Shown piece after piece: positions 1 to 10,855 of a stretch of DNA of 64,000 bases. The DNA is taken from the NCBI GenBank assembly GCA_030737875.1, contig CM060912.1:260014231-260078230 (forward strand), read 5' to 3'. A program made the position numbers and the translations under genes. Origin of the DNA: Allium sativum (Eukaryota > Streptophyta > Magnoliopsida > Asparagales > Amaryllidaceae). The notes under the pieces were generated by a model, which was not told the origin of the DNA, ran no database searches, and saw only the letters and a list, made by a program, of their open reading frames with translations. Position 1 is the first letter of the stretch. Each line of letters opens with the position of its first letter.

Positions 1-324
1 AGCAGAGTATGCTATAGATTTATTCAAGCAAAACCTGATCTTAAAACAAAGCAAAATCTCAGCAATTTATTGTTTTATAAAGGAAAATGTGTGTCTTGAA
101 TTAATATTCGATTTCATTTGAAGAATGCATTTTCTGATAAATAAATATTGCATTACATGCAATTATTTGTCCTGCAGGACTGAATTTGAAGTCAGTATAT
201 GCTCCTATATATGTGCGAAATACGGTAAAGATGGACTGGTTGTTTTATACTTCTTATAGATGTCCACGGTTTTTCTGATGTTGCTTCTGGAGTTGTTTTA
301 GCGAAACATCACTTGCATCCTTAA

Positions 325-370
325 ATAATAATAATAACAGCAACAACGACGACGACGACAACAACAACAG
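325..370. repeat. Compound trinucleotide microsatellite (AAT/AAC/GAC)
   Basis: A run of AAT units passes into AAC/AGC and GAC units and back to AAC. In translation it yields a poly-Leu or poly-Ser stretch that mimics an ORF on the minus strand. Confidence 0.9.
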
Positions 371-2643
371 GCTATTTGGATGGTTTGTCTTTGCGACCTT
401 TCTGTATACATTGAAGTAATTTTGAATGATTTGTCGCCTTTTGACTGGTTTGTACATATAGATGACTGAAATTTAGGTGAGGACAAAATTGAAAAACAGC
501 TGCCTATGTTAACAGATTAAGCGAGTAGTGTGTGCCTTTTTTAAAACAAAAAATAAAAAATTATCTACTTCCGTTGGAATGGTAAACTCCTAATTAGGTG
601 TGTGCTTTTTTGTGTTAGTAATGAAAGTCTCTGTTGCTGCTTCAATTTCTCTTGGCAGCAGAGGTTTTATATTTCAGTACATGCTTTGCAGTTTATAAGA
701 TAATTTGTTGTCCTTGAGTCAATGCATTGGATCTATCTGTTATTTTAGTATTGTTGTGGTTAAAGGGGGAAATGGTTTATAAGTTGTGTACTGAATGTTT
801 AGGCTTCTTATGCTGCATAGGAGGGTGCGTCAGTAGGCTTCAATGTGTTTTGGGAAAGCTTGATCTTAATAATGAATCAAATCCAATATATATTATTTCT
901 TTAGAAGAAAAAAACTTGGATGGTGTTTGGTTTATGTTTTGAGTTCTCAATATTAATTACAAAAAAATGAGAATGGTTGGAAAAAGGGCCAAGATGAAAG
1001 AAAAATATAGGAAAAGATGGAGAGTTCTCAATGTTAACTTTATTTTTTAAAACGGTCGGTTTTCACGATATACGTGCGTTGTTTGCTTGCACCTTTGTAT
1101 GGATGAAAATCCTAAAGTAAAATGCACCCGTAGCGTTTTTCAAAGTTAGTTTAGTATACTTTGAATAGTACTAACCTTAGATATTTAGTTTTCAGAAGTA
1201 ATCATAGGCGTATATATATCCAAAATTTGAAATCCCTGTATAATCATGTGGAAATTTTACTTTTGAAAAAATGTTTTTGGTGTATTCACAAGCATAAGAT
1301 TGGCTTATGTGTGTGTACAGAACTGAAATTCAAACTTGGTTGGTTCCTGGTGCATATTTATCAGTGATACGTCTGTACATGCAGCAGTTTGGCCAAATAT
1401 CAGCTATGGATTATGTGTGAATTACAAGCGTTGGATGGTACAAACTGCATACCGGATTTTCAAACACATGCCAATCACCCATATTTTTTCATGCTTGCAA
1501 AAATTAACAGTTTCACGTCTTTGTATTTGTTTGCAGTATCAAAATGTTAAACATATATCCAAGGAATAGGAGCAATCGTGCCGGGGTCTGATGCTGATGT
1601 AATCATACTGAACCAAAATGCAAAGTTTCAATGTTGCTGCTAACTCCTACCATTCAAGAATCAATACAAAGTGTACGAGGGAAGAGCAGGAAAGGTAATA
1701 ATAAATTATCAATTTATGCCCAGTTACTTTGGGTATAATATTACATTTTTAAGGCAAACGTATAAGCGACCAGTGTTTAGAAAAAAAATGAAAAAAAAAA
1801 ATTCTTGAAAGTCTATTGATATATACTGTGTCCTTTTTCTTTTCCAAAATTAGAAGCCTGATTGCTAAATGTCGATCAGTTTTAAGTGTGTTTTCAATTA
1901 GAATTTTGTGCTTATTCAATGCTTTTATAATGCAACAAATGTTTATAATTTCAATTAGCGCTAAAGACAAGATACTTAATGCTGAGTAGTTATAAATGAT
2001 CAATCGCCTATTGTTGGAAAATGTATATTCCCAGTTTGCTTAATTAACCACTTATCGCAACAAATGCAGAATGGCACTAATCACTTATTTGACTTGCTAG
2101 AAAAACAATGAAATTCAGTAGTAAATTTTGGGTCTAAATGTCTATTGCCAATAAGTAGTAGCAAAAGCTTGTTTGAATGATACATTCTGACATGTACTCT
2201 TTTGGTATAATTTACATACGAGTCATTTTGACTTAATACTCTTTTATTATAATTTGGATACGAGAAAAAAAAGACTATGCAGCTCTCTAATGTGATATTT
2301 AATGATGTGCAGTAACCTATCAAAAATGTGGTCAAGGGGAAGCATATTACGTGGAGATGCAGACTCGATCAGCTGACAAAGGCTCAACCTTATGTTACAC
2401 ATGTATGGTTCAGTTCATTTAGCGTTTATTGTTTACTGAGCATAATATCATGAAGCAACTATATAGACCAAGTAAATTTATGGATATATGCTAGCAGTTT
2501 TAGAGTACATGGAAGTACTAAATAGCGACAGGTAGCCTAAATTATTTTTGTTATTAATCAACAAGTAACAGTTTAGAACTTTATATAACAACTGAGCTTT
2601 AGGTCAAAAATGAGACGTAAACAGCTGAAATTGAATTGGCTGT

Positions 2644-2703
2644 TATGCCTTCCGATGTTACTTGCTTTGCTTTTAATGTTTGCTGCTATGCCTTCCGATG
2701 TTA
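2644..2703. repeat. Short direct repeat, 17 bp, two copies
   Basis: The 17-mer TATGCCTTCCGATGTTA occurs at 2644-2660 and again at 2687-2703, 43 bp apart, in otherwise unique DNA. Confidence 0.8.
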
Positions 2704-3428
2704 GTAATATTGCTTCTTCTTACTTGTAAATTTAAGAACTTTTCCGGCTTTTTTAAAGTTATATTCCTATGTATGGAGGAGGGATAAGTCATTATGATAG
2801 TGTTATTTGGGATCTAACTTGCTTGTGTATGGATGAGGTCTTGTTGTTGTTGCGTATAGTTAAGAGATGAAATTGCTGCTTTCTTCATCTGAGGTCTGTG
2901 AAAAATTGTTGTATGTAGTCTCAGATTCTTTTTAACTCAAATTCTTATTCTTGCAGTGTTAGATAAAACTTCTCAGGTTACATATTCCTTTGGGCCCTAT
3001 TGGTTCTCTTACATTTCTTAATCAACTAACTGATGTTGATCTCCTGTAAGTTGTTGGCAAAAGTACTAAATGATAATAATATCTCTTTTTTTCCAGCTGT
3101 TAGACATCACTGATTATCTTTGTTACTTCATTTCAGGTTCTGGTTCCGCATTGAAGTTGTCGCTTAGACGGATGACATCTATGGATTACATTGATTACTA
3201 CGTAATTATGTTGGTGTGGCTAACAATGTGAACTATATTACATCTTAGTGATTACACTTGAAAACATTATATTTCAGGTTCTTGTTCTGAATCATATTAC
3301 TATTTTGTATGGATTACGAAAACATTAATTACTTGAAATTAACGTACATGTTTTACCGTGTTACATATGTTCAATTTGTATGTCATTTGTATTTTAAATG
3401 ATTATGCAATTACCAGCTTGTCTACTAT

Positions 3429-3461
<33 letters not shown>

Positions 3462-3477
3462 ATATACATATAGCTGT
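3429..3477. repeat. TA/CA microsatellite at the breakpoint of TK1
   Basis: An imperfect (TA)n tract with a short (CA)n part. It ends about 50 bp before the first base that can be aligned with the chromovirus gag of TK2, so it marks the left limit of the truncated element. Confidence 0.9.
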
Positions 3478-3513
3478 ATTATTTGAGAATTTTGGTGATT
3501 CCAGTGGGGAAAG

Positions 3514-3968
3514 TTGTTATATATGTCCAGTGTGAAAGAGTATGTTAATAAATTCAATCAATTGGCGAGGTTTGGTTTGGAGCTAGTGAATACCCTGCAC
3601 AAGAAAGATTTGAGGTTTGCTAGAGGATTGAATGAACCCCTCCATGGGTTGGCTATGTCTAATATTCTGATGGGAGCAACTTTTGAGAAACTCGTTGATA
3701 TGAAACGAAGAATATAAAGGTGGGATGAAAGAGGCTAAGGTTGAGGAAACACAAATTAAGAAAGTGTGGCCTAAGAAAGGACAACTACAACAAAAGAACG
3801 GCGAGAAGAATGAAAGGGCTAAAGATAAGAGGAAATGTTATAATTGCGGACGCGAGGTTCATTTGGTCAAAGACTGGAAAAAGAGGAAAAAATTCTTGTT
3901 TCAATTGTGGAGAGGTCGGACATTTTCTAAGGAGTGCCCGAAGAAGCAAGGGCAAGGTCAAAGGGTAG
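3514..3968 (+). pseudogene. gag: TK1 gag C-terminal fragment with two CCHC knuckles
   Basis: The frame from 3514 to 3717 gives the end of the retrotransposon gag domain (VKEYVNKFNQLARFG motif), ending in a stop at 3715. TK2 gag reads the same motif. Downstream, two nucleic-acid-binding zinc knuckles are visible in different frames: [14 protein letters not shown] near 3838-3880, where the last Cys is replaced by Trp, and CFNCGEVGH near 3895-3925. Gag packages the element RNA into virus-like particles in the cytoplasm. The switch of frame between the knuckles and the internal stop show this copy cannot make full-length Gag. Everything upstream of residue 1 of this fragment is missing. Confidence 0.8.
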
Positions 3969-4843
3969 GATCTTCAGGAGGGCACGTGCATGCCCTCGTG
4001 GCCGGTGCGCCAGATAGAGGTAGGAAAATTTCCATTGAAGGTTTGGTTTCTCTTTCCAATCATCCTGTTAGAACTCTTTTTGATTCGGGCGCTTCGCATT
4101 CTTTTATATCTGATTTTGTGGTTGAGTCTCTGCACCTTAATACCAGTATGGTTTTGGATCCCGTTGTTGTCTCAAACCCCATTGGGGGTACAGCTCATTT
4201 GTCTACGATTTGTCAGGGTTTGCGAATATCTGTTCTGGACATCGAGTTTGAATGCAATGCATATGTGCTTGGTTTCATGGGCTATGGTTTGATTCTAGGG
4301 ATGGATTGGCCAGCCATGTATGGTGCCATTCTGGATTGTAAGAGGAGAGTCGTTAGACTTTTGACTTGCCACGGGAGGACCCTTGAGATTTCTTGTGACC
4401 CTAAAGGGTCTATCATGCTTAGTTTCCTAGAGTCGCCTCCACTATCTCTACCAGTAGTCCATGAGTATCTTGATGTTTTTGAGGAGGTTCGGGGCTTATC
4501 TCTGAGGCATGAGATTGATTTTTGTTTATACTTGGTGGACAATGCAAAGCCAGTTGCATTGCATGTGCGTCACATGGCTCCAGGAGAAAGGAGGGAGTTT
4601 AGCATGCAAGTAGGGGAGCTACTTGAGAAAGGATTTACTAGCCGAAGCATATCTGAATGTGGTGCTCCAGTTGTATTCGCCACTAAGGCGGATGGTTCGC
4701 TTCGCTTATGTGTGGATTACAGAGAGTTGAACAAACTCACTAAGAAGAATAGGCACCCACTTCCGAGGATAGATGATATGTTTAACCAACTTGTTGGTGC
4801 ATCTATTTTCTCTCAGTTAGACTTGGCGATGAGGTTTCATTAG
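3725..4843 (+). pseudogene. pol: TK1 protease and N-terminal reverse transcriptase
   Basis: A 372-codon open stretch. The aspartic protease active site reads [10 protein letters not shown] near 4077-4105, and the second protease motif ILGMDW near 4291. RT starts with [29 protein letters not shown] sequence near 4660-4735 and FSQLDLA near 4810. The frame ends at 4841-4843, where a TAG stands at the position of the Gln in the FHQLRV motif seen in TK2, so a single CAG-to-TAG change stops it. Protease cuts the Gag-Pol polyprotein and RT copies the RNA in the particle. Part of the knuckle frame is fused at the start. Confidence 0.9.
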
Positions 4844-5668
4844 TTGAGGGTGGCCGAGGACAGTATAGACAAGACCGCTTTTAGAACTCCAGATGGTTTC
4901 TCCGAGTGGCTCGTCATGCCTTTTGGGTTGACGAATGCACCAGCCTATTTTGTTGATATGATGAGTAGGGTGTTTCGAGAGTTTCTAAATAAGTTCGTTG
5001 TGGTCTTTGTTGATGACATCTTGATTTTCTCAAAGAACGAGGAAGAACATGCCCTACATTTGAAGGAGGTTATGAAAACTCTCCGTGCGCACCAGCTTAA
5101 GGCAAAATTCTCCAAACGTCATTTTTGGATAAAAGAAGTGAGTTTTCTAGGGCATGTGGTCTCTAAAGATAGGATAGCAGTAGATCCCGCGAAGGTAGTT
5201 GCAGTTCAATATTGGCAGATCCCAAAGAATGCAACAGAGGTGAGGAGTTTTCTTGGATTAGCGGGCTATTATAGGAAGTTCATTAAGGACTTCGCAAAGA
5301 TACTGACGAAGAAGAATCTGACATTTTCTTGGGATATAGAATGTGACGATGCTTTTCAGCGATTAAAGAGGGTTCTGACAACAACCCCAGTCTTGACTTT
5401 GCCTGATGGGAACAATGTGTTCATAGTATACACTGATGCATGTGGTACAGGGCTTGGTGCAGTTTTGATGCAAGAGGGAAGGATATTATGTTATGGAGGT
5501 AGACATCTAAGGGTCAATGAGAAGAATTACCCTACCCACGACTTAGATTTAGCTGCCACAGTATTCGCGGTTAAGACTTGGAAAAATTATCTACTTGGAG
5601 AGAGGTTCGAGTTATACACCGATCATAAATCTCTCAAGTATTGTTCTCACAAAAGGATATTAATTTGA
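4844..5668 (+). pseudogene. pol: TK1 C-terminal reverse transcriptase and RNase H start
   Basis: This continues RT directly after the TAG. Visible are [21 protein letters not shown] and the catalytic [13 protein letters not shown] (the FVDD version of YxDD) near 4996-5035, then the RT thumb ([16 protein letters not shown]). Six residues present in TK2 after FAKI are deleted near 5300. RNase H follows with [13 protein letters not shown] (first Asp) and [11 protein letters not shown] near 5615-5640. Immediately after, one base is missing relative to TK2 and the frame shifts; the next open stretch overlaps it from 5641. RNase H removes the RNA strand during cDNA synthesis. Confidence 0.9.
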
Positions 5669-6165
5669 GGCAACAAAGATGGATGAAGTTCCTAGCGTCC
5701 TATGACTTTGAGATTGCTTATACTCCCGGTAAGGGTAATGTGTTGGTAGACGCATTGAGTAGGCAGAGGATGACGTGTAGTCCTCTGTTTATAGAGATGA
5801 AGAGCTTGGAGTTTATATCGACTTTTGATTTTAGGCCCTCCACCGAGTTTACACCTGGTTTATTTGCATCATTAGAGGTGTGGCCTACTCTGTTGGACCA
5901 GATAGGGACTTCACAGCGAGAGGACCCACAGCTAGCAGATATCTTGGATAGGCTCAGTAGAGGAGATACTTTTAGTTACCTCAGTAGATATTCCACGGAT
6001 GATAGAAGGTGGTTGCGACGAGATGGAAGGCTTTGCATTCCCCAAGTTGGGAGTTTGTTGAAGATAGTCCTTGAGGAAGCCCATCATTGTTGGATGACTA
6101 TTCATCCAGGTTGTGATAAGATGTATAGGTATATGAAGAGGGTTTTCTTTTGGGCTGGGATGTAG
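5641..6165 (+). pseudogene. pol: TK1 RNase H tail and integrase zinc-binding region
   Basis: The frame resumes with the RNase H end ([20 protein letters not shown], then PGKGNVLVDALSRQ, the canonical RNase H terminus). It then runs through the connection into the integrase N-terminal zinc-binding domain: LEEAHHCWMTIHPGCDKMYRYM near 6070-6135. The second half of the HHCC motif lies past the stop at 6163-6165. The stop falls where the related element reads a codon in WVGMNKDV, so it is a point lesion. The domain normally holds viral DNA ends for insertion. Confidence 0.85.
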
Positions 6166-6171
6166 AAAGAT

Positions 6172-6528
6172 GTGGCGGAGTTTGTTTCTCGATGTTTGGT
6201 TTTCCAACAAGTCAAAGATGAGCAAAAGAAGCCCGGTGGTTTATTTCATCCTTTGGAAGTCCCACTGTGGAAGTGGGAGAGCGTCTCGACGGATTTCATT
6301 GATGGTTTTCCTAGATCGAGAAAGGGCAACACCAGTACTCGGGTTATAGTGGACAAACTTACTAAGAGCGCTCATTTCATTCCTGTTAAGAGTAAGAGGA
6401 CAGCAACATGGTTGGCAGCAGTTTATCTTCGTGAGACAGTTCGTTTGCATGGGGTACCTTCAAGTATAGTGAGTGATCGTGACCCCATATTCACCAGTGA
6501 GTTTTGGAGGAGCTTGCAAGAGGCATGA
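6172..6528 (+). pseudogene. int: TK1 integrase catalytic core
   Basis: The DDE core is recognisable: the first Asp in STDFIDGF near 6290 and the second Asp in IVSDRDPIF near 6465-6490. The expected Glu lies in TDGQTERVN at about 6570-6600, beyond a TGA at 6526-6528 that interrupts LQEALGTQ in the related copy. Integrase joins the cDNA to the host chromosome. The three acidic residues are all present, so catalytic decay here is by stops and not by active-site change. Confidence 0.88.
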
Positions 6529-7169
6529 GGTGCACAGTTTTGTTTGAGCACCGCTTATCACCCTCAGACCGATGGACAGACGGAAAGGGTGAATAGAGTT
6601 CTTGGGGATCTTTTAAGGCTGTGTATCCTAGACTTCGGAGGGACTTGGGAATAACACCTTCCTTTATTAGAGTTTACATACAACAACAATTATCAGGCTA
6701 GTATTGGCATGGCACCCTTCGAAGCATTGTGCGAATGACCCTGTAGGACACTGACATTTTGGTGGGAATTTACAGAAAGACTTCTACTTGGACCTGAGAT
6801 GGTTAGAGAAACTTCAGAAAAGATTGATCTTATCCGCAGGCGCATGAAGACAGCTCAGGAAAGACAGAAGTCCTACGCAGATAGGAGAAGGACTGACATT
6901 GGGTTTGAGGAGGAGACATGGTTTTAATTAAGGTATCACCCTTGATAAATGTGGTTCGCTTTGGAACTGTAGGGAAATTGGCACAAAGATTTGTAGGGCC
7001 ATTTCCAATAACAGAAAGGATTGGCCAAATGGCCTATAGAGTAAAGTTACCAGCGTGACTGTCCGGCGTACATGATGTTTTCCACGTTTCTCATTTAAGG
7101 AAGTGTTTGCATGATACCGCAGAAGTGGTTGAGCCGAGTATGCTTGAGGATGCACAAGTGGAACGGGAG
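6529..7169 (+). pseudogene. int: TK1 integrase C-terminus, upstream of hAT insertion
   Basis: Frame-shifted remains of integrase after the catalytic core: [17 protein letters not shown] near 6555-6605, MKTAQERQKSYADRRR near 6845-6890, and the GPY/F module (RFVGPFPITERIGQMAY in sense) near 6985-7040. The run to HDVFHVSHLRKCLHD near 7070-7115 matches TK2. Several stops (6649-6651, 6736-6738) and indels break it. The segment stops at 7169, where a hAT element has inserted. It resumes at 7677-7684 with the duplicated target. Confidence 0.85.
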
Positions 7170-7676
7170 CTATGCAGTTAAATCCCCACTAAACCCCAGC
7201 AATATCCCGCTATAGCCCATAGTGCTCTTCAACCGCTACGCTATTTCAATTTAGCGCTGATGAACAGTAGATCTGCTTCAAGCCCTGCTATTTTCCGCTG
7301 CATCCACTAAATCAAGGCTCTTTAGTTTTCGCTTTAGCAGTATTAATATATAGAACTTGATTTGACTAGTTCTCTTTTAAAAAATTCAGTAAAATTAGCT
7401 TAAATGGCTAAATTTAAGGCATACGTTCCTAATATATTAAATTTATCATGCATAACTATGATATTCCTTGATTTTGTTATATAAGAATAATTAATATCAG
7501 TTTATTGTACACATATAATGTGAGAAAGATGATTAATTAATTTTCAAATATTTGGTTTTACATCTAATGAACCTTTTTGTGTCACCGCTATATCCCCGCT
7601 ATTTCCCCGCTTTATCCCCGCTACACCTTTCGGCACCTCCGCCACTATTGAGCCGCTAAGCGCTTTAACTGCACAT
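7170..7676. mobile_element. Nonautonomous hAT element (507 bp) with perfect 8-bp target duplication
   Basis: The target AACGGGAG is present at 7162-7169 and again at 7677-7684, and joining across it restores the TK2-like sequence. The ends are inverted: CTATGCAGTTAAA at the left, and the complement of ATGTGCAGTTAAA at the right. An 8-bp duplication is the hallmark of the hAT superfamily. There is no coding capacity. The interior near both ends repeats a CCCCGCTAT-type motif several times (7200-7215, 7585-7625). A diverged relative lies at about 27563-28070. Confidence 0.92.
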
Positions 7677-7684
7677 AACGGGAG

Positions 7685-7860
7685 GCAACAGTTAAACGAG
7701 TTCCTACCCTATTCTTGGATCAGAAGTTAAGAAGCTACGCAACCGAGAGGTCAAGTTGATGAAAGTACAGTGGGGAGATAACCAAGAGGATGCAACTTGA
7801 GAGACTGAAGACAAGATTCATGCTTTGTACCCTTTTCTTTTTAAGGGTATGTTCTTGGCT
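7685..7860 (+). pseudogene. TK1 chromodomain
   Basis: After the hAT element the frame continues as LGSEVKKLRNREVKLMKVQW, GDNQEDAT, a TGA in place of the Trp, then ETEDKIHALYPFLF. It matches the TK2 chromodomain residue for residue over most of its length. Chromodomains at the end of integrase bind modified histone tails and steer insertion to heterochromatin. The lost Trp sits in the conserved ATWE motif. Confidence 0.88.
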
Positions 7861-8440
7861 TCCTTTTCCAAAGCTTTATTTATGCTAGTTTCTATCATTT
7901 AAGTATAACCTATCGATCGGATCTTCGGCCTTTAGGTAGAAATCCCATGGATGTAAACATGTGTTTGAAACATGTTATGTTTGGTGGATGCAAGTATATG
8001 CAAGAGTTTGCTAGTGGTTACTCGTGGATGCATATACACACACATTAGTCACTAGATCGGCTCAATCACTCTCATACTGCATATGGATGCATGTGCATAT
8101 TTTTCTTCTTTTTATGGATGAAAGTGGGCATATCATCATATGGATGTTGCATTTGGATGAATGGTTACGCATACATATAGAACTTACATGTTATAATACG
8201 ATTATTCGTTTCCATGTTGGATTTATGGCACTAACATACATTGCATTAAGGAGGCTAACTGAATCAGTAGACCACCTGATGTTTTGCATTAGTATAGGGA
8301 CATATAAACACACACCTTTGCATATGTTCATATAAGCATTAGAAATCTTTTAAGGACAATGGATGCCTGTGATTGATGGATAATGGATGTAAGGATATAC
8401 ATTCTTCTTAGCTTGGAGATTTCGGGGACGAAATCCTTTG
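7861..8440 (+). other. TK1 noncoding 3' spacer before the polypurine tract
   Basis: This about 580-bp stretch has no ORF of note but is clearly conserved with 32756-33255 (TK2, reversed) and more weakly with 42840-43330 (TKB, reversed). Shared landmarks are CACTAGATCGGCTCAATCA near 8048 and CAGTAGACCACCTGAT near 8265. It is rich in GGATGCA and CATATG words. Confidence 0.7.
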
Positions 8441-8452
8441 AGTAGGGGAGAA
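8441..8452 (+). promoter_or_regulatory. Polypurine tract of TK1
   Basis: AGTAGGGGAGAA directly precedes the LTR start TGTAACACC. It primes plus-strand DNA synthesis. The same tract, reversed, borders the TK2 and TKB 3' LTRs. Confidence 0.9.
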
Positions 8453-8861
8453 TGTAACACCTCGTAATTTTAACAAACACTATAATGTTAAACTAAAGAA
8501 TACTTAATTAAATATTTGTAATTAAGTAAAACGGACTGTGCCATTGCGTTCGTCTCAGAATTCTGCTTAAGATGGACTCTGAGTTTGTGTAAAACAGACA
8601 TCGTATGAAGGAGATATCAAGGTTTGAAGTTTATATACACATAAGCCACTTATATATAAATAAAATAAACCCGGCATTCAAATCTATTCAAAATTCGACG
8701 GCGGGAACCAATGCGAGAATCAGACCCCAGCATAGGGGTGTCGACCCATGGTTTGACACCCATACAGGGGTGTCGACACCCATGTCGACATCCCCAAGTT
8801 CTGAGAAGAATTCAGCTTCTGAACATGGACTCGTTTCTTAACTAGATTCGTTGACCTTAGG

Positions 8862-8870
8862 CTATAAATA
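8862..8870 (+). promoter_or_regulatory. TATA box of TK1 LTR
   Basis: CTATAAATA followed by GGACCTCA. The same word is at the equivalent place in the TK3 LTR (62127) and, reversed, in the TK2 3' LTR (32365). Confidence 0.8.
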
Positions 8871-10840
8871 GGACCTCATTCTCATTTATTTTATTCACCA
8901 AAAAATAATGGAGACAATGAGGTGCTTCCCCAACTTAGTTTAATCTAGCCTATTCTTCTTAAACAGAAAATTATACGAGTTCAGAGATCTGTGCTTCAAC
9001 ATCTACGATTAATTCTCTATTCTTTAGATCCAATCACAGTGAGTTTATGTTGCATTTAGATATAAACACCTAAAATGTAATCTTTACATGTTTAATAAGT
9101 TTGGATCTAAGCATATGCCTATTAGTAACCTGAATCATATCAAATCTGCTATTACCTGTACACCTGATCTATTGATTTATGCCTACATGCCTATTCATGA
9201 CATCCCTATTCTGTTCGTTTGCCTAATCATGTCACCTTATGCCTATTTTGATAGTTTGCCTGATTTTGTCATCATATGCTAGTTTTATTTACTATGCCTA
9301 TTCTTGTTCTCTTCTCTCCCTCTTTCCCTTTTTGTTTTATATCATGGCTACCTTCGAGCCTAGGCCTATCGCTGAAATACACGAACGCATGAATTTGGGA
9401 ATGATTGGAAATAATTAATTTGGGGAATAATTCATATTTTAAACAAGATTGGGAATTTTGGGAATAATTTGTAACTTGAGCCAAAACGTGGGATTTGGGG
9501 GCATAATTTATATCTTGATTGAAACCTTAGTCTGGGTCATAACTTGTATCACAGCTCGAACGGGGATTTTATGGCATAACGAACATGAAAATTGGTTAGT
9601 TATGAAAATGCCTAGATTTACAGTAATTAGAAACGGTAACCGTGCTTAGACACGAGGTTAGATTACACTTGTGGTAGAAGTCTACCCGGAACTGCCCGGC
9701 ATATCCAGCGACCATAAGTGGTGAATCTAATGTGAGGGGTCTAAGAGCATAAACGTACATGTGACGGTGCTAAGATACAAGGTTAAGTCCAACTTGTGGA
9801 AGAAGTTTGTCTGGACCCATCAGGCATATCCGACATTCACAAGTGGTAGACTTAATGTGGGAGGTCTAGCGCATTATAACCATAAATGAATGAATGGTGA
9901 TGAACTTGTAATACTTAACCTGTTTGAATCCATAAGGATAGCATGAACGTATTAGCTTGAGTAGGGTTAAGTAAACTTGCTTGAATCAGCGGGAGGGTTA
10001 AGTTAAACTTGTTAAATATGTGGGGACGGGTTATACATATAAAACCGACAAACTTAACATATTGGCGTTGTGCAGTCTTGTTAAACTAGTAGGCATAACC
10101 TGTTGAAATCCTAGTAGTGGGGATGCAAGCCTAGGGGGAAGCTTGTATCATCTGGTGTGTGAGACCCGTATCAGTCGGTAACCTCGATCGGTAACAAATG
10201 GGGAACCCCGAACTAGGTCGGGGTCAGGGAACGCTTACTAAGCTGATTTTAAGAGGTCACTTGGGTAAAGGTGTCTGACGGCGCATTCCATCGGGGTCAT
10301 GTGCATGCATGGGTCCGCCTTCTTGGGAAAATAAGACATTGTGTCATCGGTAGGTATAGTCGTGCATTTTGGAAATAACGGGGTTGCTATTTTAGGAAGT
10401 GATACATCATTTTGTGGGGCCAGCACGGGTATCTACGGACTTAGGGAGATGATCGATTGGGGTAGTAATTATGGTACATGCAGTCTCGCTTGTTTAGGAG
10501 CCCGTTATTATCGTTAGGGATAACATCTGTCAGTTCTATTGGGCTACCTGTTATTGTATGGGGTAAAACCTCTCACTTGAAGTACACCTAAGCCTACCAT
10601 CTTGTACTTGTTGGGATCTTCTTGTTTCGGTTATACTAATATTGGTGCAGAGAATAGTGTTAGAGAAGCGCAATATATTCTATTCTGTTTTATCCTATTT
10701 ACCCTGTCATACCTGCCTAACCTCTCTTATCCAACTTATATGCATGTCATGATGCTTTTACTTATTTATATGCTAAAAGTAACTGGACTCGCCAGACTTT
10801 ATGTCTGACCTATTTTGTTTTCTCTTCTTTCTCTTCTGTT

Positions 10841-10855
10841 CCCCCCCCCCTCCCC
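10841..10855 (+). repeat. C-rich homopolymer run in LTR
   Basis: Ten or more C, one T, then five C, followed by AAGGTTCTCAGG. The matching place in the TK2 3' LTR is a run of G in the + strand near 29946-29953. It belongs to the pyrimidine-tract block. Confidence 0.85.

Larger units (their letters stand above)
1..3428. other. T-rich spacer, possibly introns or 3' end of a host gene
   Basis: No LTR, polyprotein or other element signature was found, and no frame longer than about 85 codons looks protein-like. The plus strand is rich in T-runs followed by CAG, as in plant introns, for example near 2950, 3095, 3130 and 3275. This could be the intron-rich end or 3' UTR of a host gene lying to the left, or a decayed fragment. 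No exon chain could be assembled, so no gene is called. Confidence 0.35.

Noticed and set aside
254..486. Short minus-strand frames with poly-Leu or poly-Ser
   Set aside because: They arise from the trinucleotide microsatellite at 325-370; nothing else is protein-like.
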